A DNA stretch of 64,000 nt from Mediterraneibacter gnavus ATCC 29149 (GTDB lineage: Bacteria; Bacillota; Clostridia; Lachnospirales; Lachnospiraceae). This document shows, in pieces, positions 8,222-17,090 of this stretch. The stretch spans positions 1,529,501 through 1,593,500 of the forward strand of contig NZ_CP043051.1 in the NCBI RefSeq assembly GCF_008121495.1, given 5' to 3'. Under the pieces are notes generated by a model that saw nothing but the letters and a program-made list of their open reading frames with translations, had not been told where the DNA came from and did no database searches. The stretch's first letter is position 1. Each line of letters starts with the position of its first letter. A program made the translations under genes and the position numbers.

Positions 8222-9499
8222 TTAACGCAGATTCTCTACAAAAGTGTCGAAATCTACAACGGTCCCGTTTGCTCTTGATTCCTCGGCTGCAAACACGATC
8301 AGGTGATTATTTACGGATGTTCGGATGTCAGAAACAGAGAAGCCTTGATATTCCCCAGTCAGATACTCATAAAGAGAGTACACAATGCCATCATCGCCGC
8401 CGCCATGCCCATTCGTAATGCCATCTTTGGCAACAATCGGAATTTCTGTAGTCTGCTTTGTTTCGAATTCATATATTGTAATAGGAGTTCCGAGCCCGTC
8501 CATTGCTGCGTGCAATTCCCCTTTTGTTCCCATAATATGTATAAATCTGCCGCCTTTGTTGAAGGCATTCATAGTAAAGGTAACAGTGATATCATCTTCA
8601 AAAATCATATTGACAGTCTGATGGTCTACAACATCGTTATCACATTTGAATACACACTTTCCATATTGTGTTGTACGAAGTGCTGTTTCCACCATTTCAT
8701 CAGTGGGATTTGCTTCTCTGGTTGAGGTTGTTCGAAACCAGTCATTTTCCTTATCGTCCAGATAAAGTCTGACAGCATTATATGGGCAGGTGTCTGCTTT
8801 CGGACATCCCTGAATACAATAGTCCGGTGCATCTTTTGGAGCATTTTCCTCTTTAAAATAGGATAAGGCGCCAAAAGATTGTACTTTTTTACACTTCTTT
8901 CCAATTAACCATTGCAGAATATCCATATCATGGCAGGATTTTTGCAACAGCATACAGGAAGATCTTTTAGAGTTCCCCCAATTTCCTCTGACAAAACTGT
9001 GGCTTTGATGTACATTTCCAACACATTCTTCATGATTAACAGAAATAATATCTCCCAGTCTTCCGTCATTGATCAGTTCTTTGATTGTAATAAAAAATGG
9101 TGTATATCGAAGTACGTGACAAACAATGACTTTACTTCCCATTTGTTCCGCATAATCTGCAATTTTATTGCATTCCTCCGGGTCCGGGGATACTGGTTTT
9201 TCCAATAAAATGTCATATTGCAAAGAAATTGCTTTCAGTGTCGGTTCCAGATGTTGTTTGTCCATCGTTGAAATAACAGCAACATCCGCGATCTTTCCAA
9301 GATCAAGTAATGGCTTCCAATCTTCAAAGCACAGATCATCGGCTATCTGATGTTTTTTCTGGATATTATTTCTACGGCTCTCGATGGGTTCTGCAACTGC
9401 AATAACTTTGAATTTGTCACTCATCTGAGCCATAATATCGGTATATGTTTCACCCCTGTTTCCTGCACCGATCAAAATTACTTTTAAAACTTTGTCCAT
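8222..9499 (-). CDS. Gfo/Idh/MocA-family oxidoreductase
   Basis: A 425-residue NAD(P)-dependent dehydrogenase of the sugar/inositol type. The N-terminal Rossmann fold has LIGAGNRGETYTD, and the catalytic EKP motif is in LLEKPVSPDPEE. The C-terminal domain contains an insertion with a cysteine cluster (QGCPKADTCPY), possibly a metal site or disulphide, which classical members lack. It is transcribed before the fused kinase/nucleotidyltransferase, with about 50 bases between them, and divergently from an AraC regulator, so it probably handles a sugar or amino-sugar derivative. AAGGAG is best spaced for the second ATG of the start region. The substrate is unknown. Confidence 0.82.
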   Translation of the reverse strand: MDKVLKVILIGAGNRGETYTDIMAQMSDKFKVIAVAEPIESRRNNIQKKHQIADDLCFEDWKPLLDLGKIADVAVISTMDKQHLEPTLKAISLQYDILLEKPVSPDPEECNKIADYAEQMGSKVIVCHVLRYTPFFITIKELINDGRLGDIISVNHEECVGNVHQSHSFVRGNWGNSKRSSCMLLQKSCHDMDILQWLIGKKCKKVQSFGALSYFKEENAPKDAPDYCIQGCPKADTCPYNAVRLYLDDKENDWFRTTSTREANPTDEMVETALRTTQYGKCVFKCDNDVVDHQTVNMIFEDDITVTFTMNAFNKGGRFIHIMGTKGELHAAMDGLGTPITIYEFETKQTTEIPIVAKDGITNGHGGGDDGIVYSLYEYLTGEYQGFSVSDIRTSVNNHLIVFAAEESRANGTVVDFDTFVENLR

Positions 9500-9623
9500 G
9501 TTCATTCTCCTTCTTATTTACAGGACTCTTTGTTAGTGTTATTATACACATATAAAAAGAGCAAATCTATGCAATAAAAGTCCAAAAATATGTAATTTTA
9601 GATCAGGAATGGGGAGGAGCTGT

Positions 9624-10493
9624 ATGTTGATCAAAAATGAATTTCCGGCAATTCCGATTATCGAACAAATTCATATAACCAGTATGCATTCTTTGTTTAA
9701 AATTCATTATGAGTGTGGTTTTGAATTTCCAGGTGAGACGCACGATTTCTGGGAATGCTTGTATATTTTAGACGGGGAGCTCTGCGTTTCTGCTGACGAA
9801 CGTATCTATAATATGTCGCAGGGTGAACTTATTTTTCACAAACCATTAGAGTTTCATAAATTTATCGTGAACAATCCGAAAGGAGCTACCGTGCTTACTT
9901 TTTCTTTTTCGGCAGGTGGTCCATTAACTTTTTGGCTTCGCAATAAAGTGTTTAAACTTTCTCAGGAGCAGACACAAATTATAGATTCTTTACTTGTATA
10001 TATGCAGAATAAAGTTGATTTAATTAATATAGAAACAGAAAAAATAGAGTATTATTATTTACATCCTTTTTCCAGATTTCCATATTATTCTCAAATTATT
10101 GTAAGTTACCTTTGCCAATTATTTTTGAGTCTCGCGGAGCAGGGAACATTATCCTCTGTTTCTTCTGTTCCGGATGCGATCACGTTTCGTAATGCGATTA
10201 ATTTTTTAAATACGAATCTTGACTGCCAGCCAACGGTAAGTGAAATTGCAGAATACTGTAATATCAGTGACGCCAGTTTGAAAAGAATATTTGATAAATA
10301 TGCAGGGATAAGCGTGCACAAATATTTGTTAAAGTTAAAAATTAATGTAGCAAAAAAATTATTGCAGGATGGTGGGCAGGTATCTGTTGTTGCAGAGAAT
10401 CTTGGATTTGCCAGTCAAAGTTATTTTTCAAAAGCATTTAAGAGAGAAACTGGTTTTACTCCATCTGATTTTGCTAAAAATTCCCAGACATAG
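9624..10493 (+). CDS. AraC-family transcriptional regulator
   Basis: A 289-residue regulator. The N-terminal cupin-like sensing domain (about 1-150) has the usual HDFWECLYILDGEL strand. A C-terminal double helix-turn-helix (about 185-285) has CNISDASLKRIFDKYAG and SVVAENLGFASQSYFSKAFKRETGFTP. The start is placed at an ATG six bases after GGGGAGGAG. It is divergent from the dehydrogenase/kinase operon across about 125 bases and is the obvious candidate activator of that operon, responding to its sugar. Confidence 0.88.
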   Translation: MLIKNEFPAIPIIEQIHITSMHSLFKIHYECGFEFPGETHDFWECLYILDGELCVSADERIYNMSQGELIFHKPLEFHKFIVNNPKGATVLTFSFSAGGPLTFWLRNKVFKLSQEQTQIIDSLLVYMQNKVDLINIETEKIEYYYLHPFSRFPYYSQIIVSYLCQLFLSLAEQGTLSSVSSVPDAITFRNAINFLNTNLDCQPTVSEIAEYCNISDASLKRIFDKYAGISVHKYLLKLKINVAKKLLQDGGQVSVVAENLGFASQSYFSKAFKRETGFTPSDFAKNSQT

Positions 10494-10533
10494 TTGACTC
10501 TCGTATGTCTGGGAGTTTCATAGTCAGAATTAG

Positions 10534-11290
10534 TTACAGTCCGAATTCTTTAAATAAATTCTGCTGATAGTCATGGTCTTTGGCCGCCTTTATGATATCC
10601 TCCATTCGGTCAGACTTGGACAGTGCAATAATCAGAGCGTTGATGCGTTTTTCTGTTGCTTTGGTGCTTTCTTTTTTTTGTAATTTCTACGGCTGATTCT
10701 ACCTCTGCATTGATTTTTTCTTTGACCTGTGCATCTACTTCCGCATCAATTTTTTCCTGTACCTTCTTGTTCACTTCCGCATCAATTCTTTCCTGTACCT
10801 GTCTTTTTACTTCCGCATCAATCTCATCTTTCATCAATTCTCGCAGTGCATCACACATTCCTTTTACCTCCTCAAACTTCTGTTTGTTGGCCCGCACGAT
10901 CAATTCCATGACGGAGCGATACAGTGCATTTGCCTGATTTTTTGAATATTCTTCCAATAATTTTTCTGCGGTCTCATTCTGTTCCAGTTCATTGGTCAGA
11001 CTTTTCAGCCACAGATTTTCAGCTTCTGTCAGTTCTTTTGTTACAATAATCTGAATCGGAATTTTATCTCCCGTTACATAATAAATCCCGCTTTCCGCTT
11101 TTTTTACTTGATATCTCAGTTTTGTTTTCAAGTGGTGAATCAATTTTCGTGGATACTTTCCTGTTACCAGAGTAATCGTAAGTTCTTCTATCGGAATGCT
11201 GTCCATCTGACTGGTATCGGATTTGTAAAAGCATGAATTTTCTGAAAGGACAGGCGTTTGCCTGTTTTTGAAATGAATAAGATATTTCAC
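10534..11290 (-). pseudogene. Rpn-associated family protein, frameshifted at an A8 tract
   Basis: The open frame starts at 11290 and stops early near 10610 (226 residues). The last 25 residues do not fit the family. The expected C-terminus (reading ALIIALSKSDRMEDIIKAA to LFKEFGL) continues in another frame to the stop at 10534. The frames separate at a run of eight A on the minus strand (T8 at 10672-10679); seven would restore the full protein. The visible protein has a compact N-terminal domain, then heptad-like KVQEKIDAEV repeats that should form a coiled coil. Similar proteins in Lachnospiraceae are annotated with the Rpn/PD-(D/E)XK transposase group, but no nuclease motif is seen here. 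The A-run may be a true mutation, a phase-variable site or a sequencing error. Confidence 0.6.
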
Positions 11291-11424
11291 GTCATTTTTA
11301 TGAAATAAAATGAATGTTAGAAAAAATATGCTTTATATTAGTCTAACATATTTTAAGGAAAATCACCATATCTCAAAATTCACATATATTAGTCATATAA
11401 TGTCTGAAACGGAAGTGTGGATCT

Positions 11425-11940
11425 ATGAATAAAAAATTACCGTATTACATGGCGTATCCTCTGCCTCTTCAGTATGATGATGAGCGCAAAGAGCGCAGAG
11501 ATTATGAGTACATGAAGAGTCTTTATCCGGATGTGGCAAAACGGCTGCTCCCGTATATAGAGGAAGAATGTGACAGGATGGAATATGACAACAGCATGAT
11601 GTATGATGAATATCCTGACCGTCTGCAGCTGCATCTGATGTGCAAAAGAGTCTGTGAAAATGTAAGAAAACATGAAAAAATTTTCTATGGAACAGAATAT
11701 GAAGGACTTCTGTCGCAGGCAGAAGAAAACAGTGTCATGAAGATGGAAGAGGCAGAGCGGATGCAGGAGCCGGAATCTGAATGGGAACCTGAATTTATGC
11801 AGGTGCAGGAACAGAATCGGCGGGAACCGGAAAGAAGACGTATGCCGAACTGGCTTCAGAATCTGATTGAAGTTATGCTGTATCATGAACTATATAAAAG
11901 AAGAAGTGATCATCGCAGGTCTCGCCACAGAATTTACTAA
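11425..11940 (+). CDS. Conserved hypothetical acidic protein
   Basis: A 171-residue soluble protein that I do not recognise as a characterised family. It is rich in Tyr, Met, Glu and Arg, with an N-terminal segment (YPLPLQYDDERKERRDYEY) and a central helix with Cys residues (LHLMCKRVCENVRKHEKIFY). A charged linker and a very basic tail (KRRSDHRRSRHR) follow. It has no signal peptide or membrane segment. It stands alone between the frameshifted Rpn-type gene and the aroK-like gene. No function can be assigned. Confidence 0.6.
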   Translation: MNKKLPYYMAYPLPLQYDDERKERRDYEYMKSLYPDVAKRLLPYIEEECDRMEYDNSMMYDEYPDRLQLHLMCKRVCENVRKHEKIFYGTEYEGLLSQAEENSVMKMEEAERMQEPESEWEPEFMQVQEQNRREPERRRMPNWLQNLIEVMLYHELYKRRSDHRRSRHRIY

Positions 11941-12034
11941 TTGCAGATTTTGTGCTATGATAAAAATGATGTAGATACGAAGATTTTGGGATAAAAGTTA
12001 ACATGATTATGGAAAAATAAGGGTGAAAATACGT

Positions 12035-12544
12035 ATGAAGAATCTGATTTTTATAGGAATGCCGGCAGTTGGAAAGAGTACGGTCGGAGTGGTTGTCGCA
12101 AAACGGCTGGGAATGGAATTTATCGATACAGATTTATTGATTCAGAAGCAGGAGGGACGTCTGCTCAGAGAGATTATAGCAGATGTGGGGGAAGATGGAT
12201 TTCTTGCCATTGAGAATCAGGTGAATTGTCAGGTGAATGCCGAACACGCCGTAATCTCTCCGGGAGGAAGTGTTGTATACTGCGAAGAGGCGATGAAACA
12301 TTTTAAAGAAATAGGAACAGTCGTATATTTGAAGGCTTCTTATCGCACAATAAAAGAGAGGATCCGCAGTCCGAAAAAGCGGGGAGTCGTACTCAGAGAA
12401 GGGCAGACTTTCCGGGATTTGTATGAAGAACGGACAAAACTTTTTGAACAATATGCAGACCTTACGATATGCGAGGACGGCTGTCAGATCGAGGAAACGA
12501 TCGATGCAGTTTTGACGCAGATCGAGGCGCTGGAGAAAAAATGA
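12035..12544 (+). CDS. Shikimate kinase-like P-loop kinase
   Basis: A 169-residue NMP-kinase-fold protein. Visible are Walker A GMPAVGKST (about residues 7-15), the DTD motif (FIDTDLLIQ), the substrate-side EDGFLAIE helix and an ISPGGSVVY loop where classical AroK has a GGG motif. A lid region with several arginines follows (RIRSPKKRGVVLR). Size fits AroK, but the altered GGG loop leaves some doubt that shikimate is the substrate. The ATG used here follows AAGGG; a GTG 12 bases upstream is possible. No other aromatic-pathway gene is nearby. Confidence 0.72.
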   Translation: MKNLIFIGMPAVGKSTVGVVVAKRLGMEFIDTDLLIQKQEGRLLREIIADVGEDGFLAIENQVNCQVNAEHAVISPGGSVVYCEEAMKHFKEIGTVVYLKASYRTIKERIRSPKKRGVVLREGQTFRDLYEERTKLFEQYADLTICEDGCQIEETIDAVLTQIEALEKK

Positions 12545-12545
12545 T

Positions 12546-12573
12546 TTTACAAATTGAAATTTTATGGTATAAT
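12546..12573 (+). promoter_or_regulatory. Predicted sigma-A promoter for murA
   Basis: TTTACA and a perfect TATAAT are separated by 16 bases, about 115 bases ahead of the murA start. The leader between them and the gene is AT-rich. Confidence 0.5.
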
Positions 12574-12690
12574 AACTAATCGTATTATAGGGTAAAAAGG
12601 CGAATTATCGTTTCTTTTTGCTTTTATAAGGCGGGGGTAATGAAATTTAACAAGGGACTACGATAGAATTATCGATAATCGAGGTGCAAT

Positions 12691-13983
12691 ATGGAGCAGT
12701 ATATTATCAAAGGCGGCAATCCGCTGGTAGGGGAAGTTGAAATCGGCGGAGCTAAAAATGCGGCACTGGCTATTCTCGCGGCAGCTATCATGACAGACGA
12801 GACCGTTCTGATTGACAATCTGCCGGATGTAAATGATATCAATGTGTTGCTGGAAGCGATTCAGGGAATCGGAGCAATGGTTCAGAGATTTGACAGACAC
12901 ACAGTTAAGATTAACGGAAGCGCAATTACAGACTTTAATATAGAATATGATTATATCAAGAAGATCAGAGCATCTTACTATCTTTTGGGTGCGATGCTCG
13001 GAAAGTACAAGAGAGCAGAAGTGGCTCTGCCGGGCGGATGCAATATCGGAAGCAGACCGATCGATCAGCATCTGAAGGGATTCCGCGCATTGGGTGCGGA
13101 TGTGGATATTGAGCACGGCAAGATCGTGGCAGAAGCAGAGCATCTGAGAGGAACACATCTGTATTTTGATGTGGTCTCTGTAGGAGCAACGATCAATGTG
13201 ATGATGGCAGCAGCCATGGCGGACGGTCTTACGATCATGGAGAACGTTGCCAAGGAGCCTCATGTCGTAGATGTTGCGAACTTCTTAAACAGCATGGGAG
13301 CGAACATCCGCGGTGCCGGAACAGATGTGATCAAGATCCGTGGAGTCAAGAGCCTTCATAAGACAGAATATTCCATCATTCCGGATCAGATTGAAGCAGG
13401 TACTTTTATGTTTGCTGCAGCAGCGACAAAGGGAGATGTGACGGTATTAAATGTCATTCCGAAACATCTGGATGCGACAATCTCCAAGCTTGTGGACATC
13501 GGATGTGAAGTAGAAGAGTTTGATGATGCGGTAAGAGTGGTGGCGAAGAACCGCTTGAGAAGCACACAGGTGAAGACATTGCCGTATCCGGGATATCCGA
13601 CAGACATGCAGCCGCAGATCGGGGTAGTGCTTGCGCTCGCGCAGGGTACAAGTACGATCACAGAGAGTATTTTTGAGAACAGATTTAAGTATCTGGATGA
13701 GCTGGCAAGAATGGGTGCAGTGATCAAAGTAGAGGGCAACTCTGCAACCATCGAAGGTGTAGAGAAGTTTTCCGGAGCGAGAGTCAGTGCGCCGGATTTA
13801 AGAGCAGGTGCGGCGCTTTGTATCGCAGGGCTTGCGACAGACGGAATCACTATTGTGGATGATATCGTCTATATCCAGAGAGGATACGAGAGATTTGAAG
13901 AAAAGCTGCGCGGTCTTGGCGGAATCATTGAAAAGGTTTCTGATGAGAAAGAGATTCAGAAATTTAAGCTGAAAGTAGGCTGA
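12691..13983 (+). CDS. murA: UDP-N-acetylglucosamine 1-carboxyvinyltransferase
   Basis: A 430-residue enolpyruvyl transferase catalysing the first committed step of peptidoglycan synthesis. The N-terminal GGAKNAALAILAAA motif and the loop LPGGCNIGSRPIDQHLKG, holding the PEP-reactive (fosfomycin-target) cysteine, are both present. The length and the inside-out alpha/beta barrel pattern are standard. Firmicutes often have two copies; only this one is in the window. It is preceded by its own promoter. A divergent CapA-type gene follows, possibly cotranscribed. Confidence 0.93.
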   Translation: MEQYIIKGGNPLVGEVEIGGAKNAALAILAAAIMTDETVLIDNLPDVNDINVLLEAIQGIGAMVQRFDRHTVKINGSAITDFNIEYDYIKKIRASYYLLGAMLGKYKRAEVALPGGCNIGSRPIDQHLKGFRALGADVDIEHGKIVAEAEHLRGTHLYFDVVSVGATINVMMAAAMADGLTIMENVAKEPHVVDVANFLNSMGANIRGAGTDVIKIRGVKSLHKTEYSIIPDQIEAGTFMFAAAATKGDVTVLNVIPKHLDATISKLVDIGCEVEEFDDAVRVVAKNRLRSTQVKTLPYPGYPTDMQPQIGVVLALAQGTSTITESIFENRFKYLDELARMGAVIKVEGNSATIEGVEKFSGARVSAPDLRAGAALCIAGLATDGITIVDDIVYIQRGYERFEEKLRGLGGIIEKVSDEKEIQKFKLKVG

Positions 13984-14061
13984 TATATAACGGGGGAGTG
14001 AAGATGCAGGACGGTGAGTTCTGCATCTTTTGATAAATCACAGGGAGGTTCAAAAGAGAAA

Positions 14062-15501
14062 ATGAGCAGTGAACGATACGATGAAGCGGTAAGGGAACAG
14101 AAGAAAGCAGAGCGCAAAAAGCAGGTGCAAAAGCAGGTTATGATCCTTGTGATCGCTCTGGTGGTGATCGCAGTTGCAGCTGCGGCAGTGTTTTTCACGA
14201 TAAAAGGTAAGAAAAGCGAGCCAAAAGATACAACGAAGGCATCGAGCAGCGGACTTGCCGGTGCGATCAGTGCAAGCTATGAGACATTTGCTTCTGAGGC
14301 AGATCCGGATGCGTCTGCGGAAGACGTAAAAAAAGAAGCAGAGGACTTTGCAGCATGGATCCAGAAGACATATCCGGATGAATCTTCCGGGAAGCTTCAA
14401 AAAACCATGAAATCAGGAAAAGTATCCGCAGAGGATTTTTATAGCAGCTATGGAAAGACGCTGCATGTGCTGTCTGATGAGTATAAAGGGTACTTAAAAG
14501 ATGATGAGACAGCAGCTGCAAATCATATCTATCAGAAAGACGGCGCGAAGGACGGACAGGCGGAGATCGCGATAGCAGGGAACCTGACACTGACAGAAGA
14601 AGGTTATACACTGGGCAAATACGATGAGACTGGAGATTTAAGCCAGATGCTCTCAGAGCAGATTTTAAGTGCGATGACAGGAGCGGATGCACTCTTTTTG
14701 AATCAGGAATTCAGCATCAGCAGTAAAGGGGAGGCATTATCAGGAAAGACTTCGATCCTGCATGCCAATGCAGAACGTATGAATATATTGGAAGCATTGG
14801 GAGCAGATGTTGTGTCTCTTGGAAATGAGCATGCGGCAGGTTATGGACAAGATGCCTTAAAAGAGAACATGGAGCTGTTAAAAAATGCAGGAATGGCATA
14901 TGTAGGAGCAGGAACAGATGCCGCAGATGCTGCGCAGCCGGTGTATTTGATCATCAATGGAATCAAGATTGGATTTACATCAGCTTCCGGCATGGAAGAT
15001 TCTTATGATATGGCGGCAGGTGACGGCAAAGCGGGGATTTTAGAATATACAGAGGCAGAGCAGTATACAAAAGTAATCCAGGAGGCTGCCACAAAGTGCG
15101 ATTATCTGATTGTGTATGATCATGAAGGAAAAGGGGATGCCAATGGTGTGGAATCCTACCAGAAAGAGCATGCAGCTGCATTTTTGCAGGCAGGAGCGGA
15201 TATCGTGATTGGCGGACACTCTGATCGTCTGCAGGGAATTGAGTATATCGATGGAAAACCGGTTGTGTACAGCATAGGATCTGTGCTGACAGACGGAACA
15301 AGCAGATATTCGGCAGTATTAAAGCTCAACATCACATCAGAAGGGTTAAAAGAGATGTCGCTCGTTCCGGGAATCCAGACAGAAGATATGACAGAATATC
15401 TGGATTCTACAGAGACACAGAAGAAGATGTATGATGCAGTTGCAGCTCTGTGCCCGAATGCATCGATTGATGAAAATGGAGTCGTTACAGAGAAAAAATA
15501 G
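14062..15501 (+). CDS. CapA-like (PGA_cap) membrane-anchored protein with degenerate active site
   Basis: A 479-residue protein. An N-terminal cytoplasmic stretch of about 25 charged residues is followed by one membrane helix (LVIALVVIAVAAAAVFF), so most of the protein is outside the cell. After a linker of about 110 residues it carries a PGA_cap/CapA metallophosphatase-like domain. The usual metal-binding motifs are changed: GNEHAAGYG replaces the NNH-type motif, YDHEGKGD replaces the HWG-type motif, and GGHSDRLQGIE replaces GxHPH. It may be a pseudo-enzyme with a cell-surface role. The start follows GGGAGG with long spacing; a GTG at 14014 is the alternative. Confidence 0.72.
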   Translation: MSSERYDEAVREQKKAERKKQVQKQVMILVIALVVIAVAAAAVFFTIKGKKSEPKDTTKASSSGLAGAISASYETFASEADPDASAEDVKKEAEDFAAWIQKTYPDESSGKLQKTMKSGKVSAEDFYSSYGKTLHVLSDEYKGYLKDDETAAANHIYQKDGAKDGQAEIAIAGNLTLTEEGYTLGKYDETGDLSQMLSEQILSAMTGADALFLNQEFSISSKGEALSGKTSILHANAERMNILEALGADVVSLGNEHAAGYGQDALKENMELLKNAGMAYVGAGTDAADAAQPVYLIINGIKIGFTSASGMEDSYDMAAGDGKAGILEYTEAEQYTKVIQEAATKCDYLIVYDHEGKGDANGVESYQKEHAAAFLQAGADIVIGGHSDRLQGIEYIDGKPVVYSIGSVLTDGTSRYSAVLKLNITSEGLKEMSLVPGIQTEDMTEYLDSTETQKKMYDAVAALCPNASIDENGVVTEKK

Positions 15502-15571
15502 AATTCCATATTGACATTTCTGGTAATACGGTGTAGAGTTCTATTGTCACAAAAATGAATATGAAAACTTT

Positions 15572-15669
15572 CTCTTATTCAGAGCAGTGGAGGTACAAAG
15601 GACCTGTGAAGCTGCGGCAACCCCGTCAAGGAAGGTGCCGACCTGAGCGAGCAATCGAACAATAAGAGG
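15572..15669 (+). promoter_or_regulatory. SAM-I (S-box) riboswitch
   Basis: The element opens with CTCTTATT and closes with AATAAGAG, forming the P1 stem. Inside are the S-box hallmarks GCAGTGGAGG, GAAGCTGCGGCAACC and AAGGTGCC, followed by GACCTGAGCGAGCAATCG. It lies directly ahead of a terminator hairpin and metK. Binding of S-adenosylmethionine should stabilise P1 and allow the terminator to form, switching off SAM synthesis when SAM is plentiful. Confidence 0.93.
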
Positions 15670-15684
15670 ATTGTTTTGCTAAAG

Positions 15685-15715
15685 AACAGTCCGCTTTTTG
15701 GCGGGCTGTTTTTTA
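15685..15715 (+). terminator. Riboswitch-controlled terminator ahead of metK
   Basis: AACAGTCCGC pairs with GCGGGCTGTT (one G-U) and is followed by TTTTT. It is the expression platform of the SAM-I riboswitch, placed 55 bases before the metK start. Confidence 0.88.
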
Positions 15716-15769
15716 ATTAGAAGAGATGCAGTCCGAAAAGAGAGAAAGAAACAAAGAAGGAGGAACAAA

Positions 15770-16957
15770 ATGGAAAAATTATTATTTACATCGGAATCTG
15801 TTACAGAGGGACATCCGGATAAGATCTGTGATGCGATTTCAGATGCGATCCTGGACGCTTTGATGGAGCAGGATCCGATGAGCCGTGTTGCATGTGAGAC
15901 TTGCGTGACAACCGGTATGGTCATGGTCATGGGAGAGATTACAACAAAAGCATATGTAGATATTCCGAAAATTGTAAGAGATACAGTGCGTGAGATCGGA
16001 TACACAAGAGGAAAGTTCGGATTTGATGCAGATACATGCAGCGTGCTGACAACGATCGATGAGCAGTCGGCAGATATTGCGCTTGGAGTGGACAAGGCGC
16101 TGGAAGCAAAAGAAAATAAAATGTCCGATAATGAACTGGAAGCAATCGGAGCAGGAGATCAGGGTATGATGTTTGGATATGCATCCAACGAAACAGCAGA
16201 ATTTATGCCGTATCCGATCGCAATGGCACACAAACTTGCCCTTCAGCTGACAAAAGTGCGCAAGGACGGAACGCTCTCTTACCTGCGTCCGGACGGAAAG
16301 ACACAGGTAACAGTAGAGTATGATGAGAATGGAACTCCGAAACGTCTGGATGCAGTGGTACTTTCTACACAGCATGATCCGGATGTGACACAGGAACAGA
16401 TCCACGCAGATATCAAGAAATATGTATTTGACGAGATCATCCCGGCTGAGATGGTAGATGAACATACAAAATTCTTCATCAATCCGACAGGCCGTTTTGT
16501 GATCGGCGGACCACACGGAGACAGCGGTCTGACCGGAAGAAAGATTATTGTAGATACTTACGGCGGAATGGCACGTCACGGCGGCGGGGCATTCTCCGGA
16601 AAAGACTGTACAAAGGTAGACCGTTCTGCGGCATATGCAGCACGTTATGCAGCAAAGAACATTGTGGCAGCAGGACTGGCTGACAAGTGCGAAATTCAGC
16701 TTTCTTATGCGATCGGTGTTGCTCAGCCGACTTCCATTATGGTAGATACATTCGGAACAGGAAAAGTATCCGAAGAAAAACTGGTGGAGATCGTGCGTGA
16801 GAACTTTGATCTTCGTCCGGCAGGAATCATCAAAATGCTGGATTTAAGACGTCCGATCTACAAACAGACTTCTTCTTACGGACACTTTGGAAGAAACGAT
16901 CTGAATCTTCCGTGGGAAAAACTGGACAAAGCAGAAGTATTGAAAAAATATTTATAA
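15770..16957 (+). CDS. metK: S-adenosylmethionine synthetase
   Basis: A 395-residue enzyme making S-adenosylmethionine from methionine and ATP. It has all the family signatures: [18 protein letters not shown] near the N-terminus, the [16 protein letters not shown] hexapeptide region (about 115-130), and the glycine-rich P-loop-like [19 protein letters not shown] (about 265). The length is standard. The ATG follows GAAGGAGG. Expression is controlled by the SAM-I riboswitch in its leader. Confidence 0.97.
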   Translation: MEKLLFTSESVTEGHPDKICDAISDAILDALMEQDPMSRVACETCVTTGMVMVMGEITTKAYVDIPKIVRDTVREIGYTRGKFGFDADTCSVLTTIDEQSADIALGVDKALEAKENKMSDNELEAIGAGDQGMMFGYASNETAEFMPYPIAMAHKLALQLTKVRKDGTLSYLRPDGKTQVTVEYDENGTPKRLDAVVLSTQHDPDVTQEQIHADIKKYVFDEIIPAEMVDEHTKFFINPTGRFVIGGPHGDSGLTGRKIIVDTYGGMARHGGGAFSGKDCTKVDRSAAYAARYAAKNIVAAGLADKCEIQLSYAIGVAQPTSIMVDTFGTGKVSEEKLVEIVRENFDLRPAGIIKMLDLRRPIYKQTSSYGHFGRNDLNLPWEKLDKAEVLKKYL

Positions 16958-17021
16958 CAGTAGACGGAATGCCTCTTTTGGTTTATAGTAATACGAAAGA
17001 GGTGCGGAAAATAAAAAAGAA

Positions 17022-17056
17022 GGACAGGGACCTGCACCAGGGACTGTCCTCTTTTC
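17022..17056 (+). terminator. Terminator after metK
   Basis: GGACAG pairs with CTGTCC around an inner hairpin of GGACCTGCACCAGG, followed by TCTTTTCT. A weaker hairpin (GCCTCTTT with AAAGAGGT) lies just upstream at about 16972-17005. Confidence 0.75.
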
Positions 17057-17090
17057 TGTATTAGAGCATGCAGGATGGGAGGCGATGAAG

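Noticed and set aside
15572-15669. First considered as a small SRP RNA or another structured RNA
   Set aside because: The GCTGCGGCAACC core, closing P1 stem, terminator and metK downstream fit a SAM-I riboswitch.
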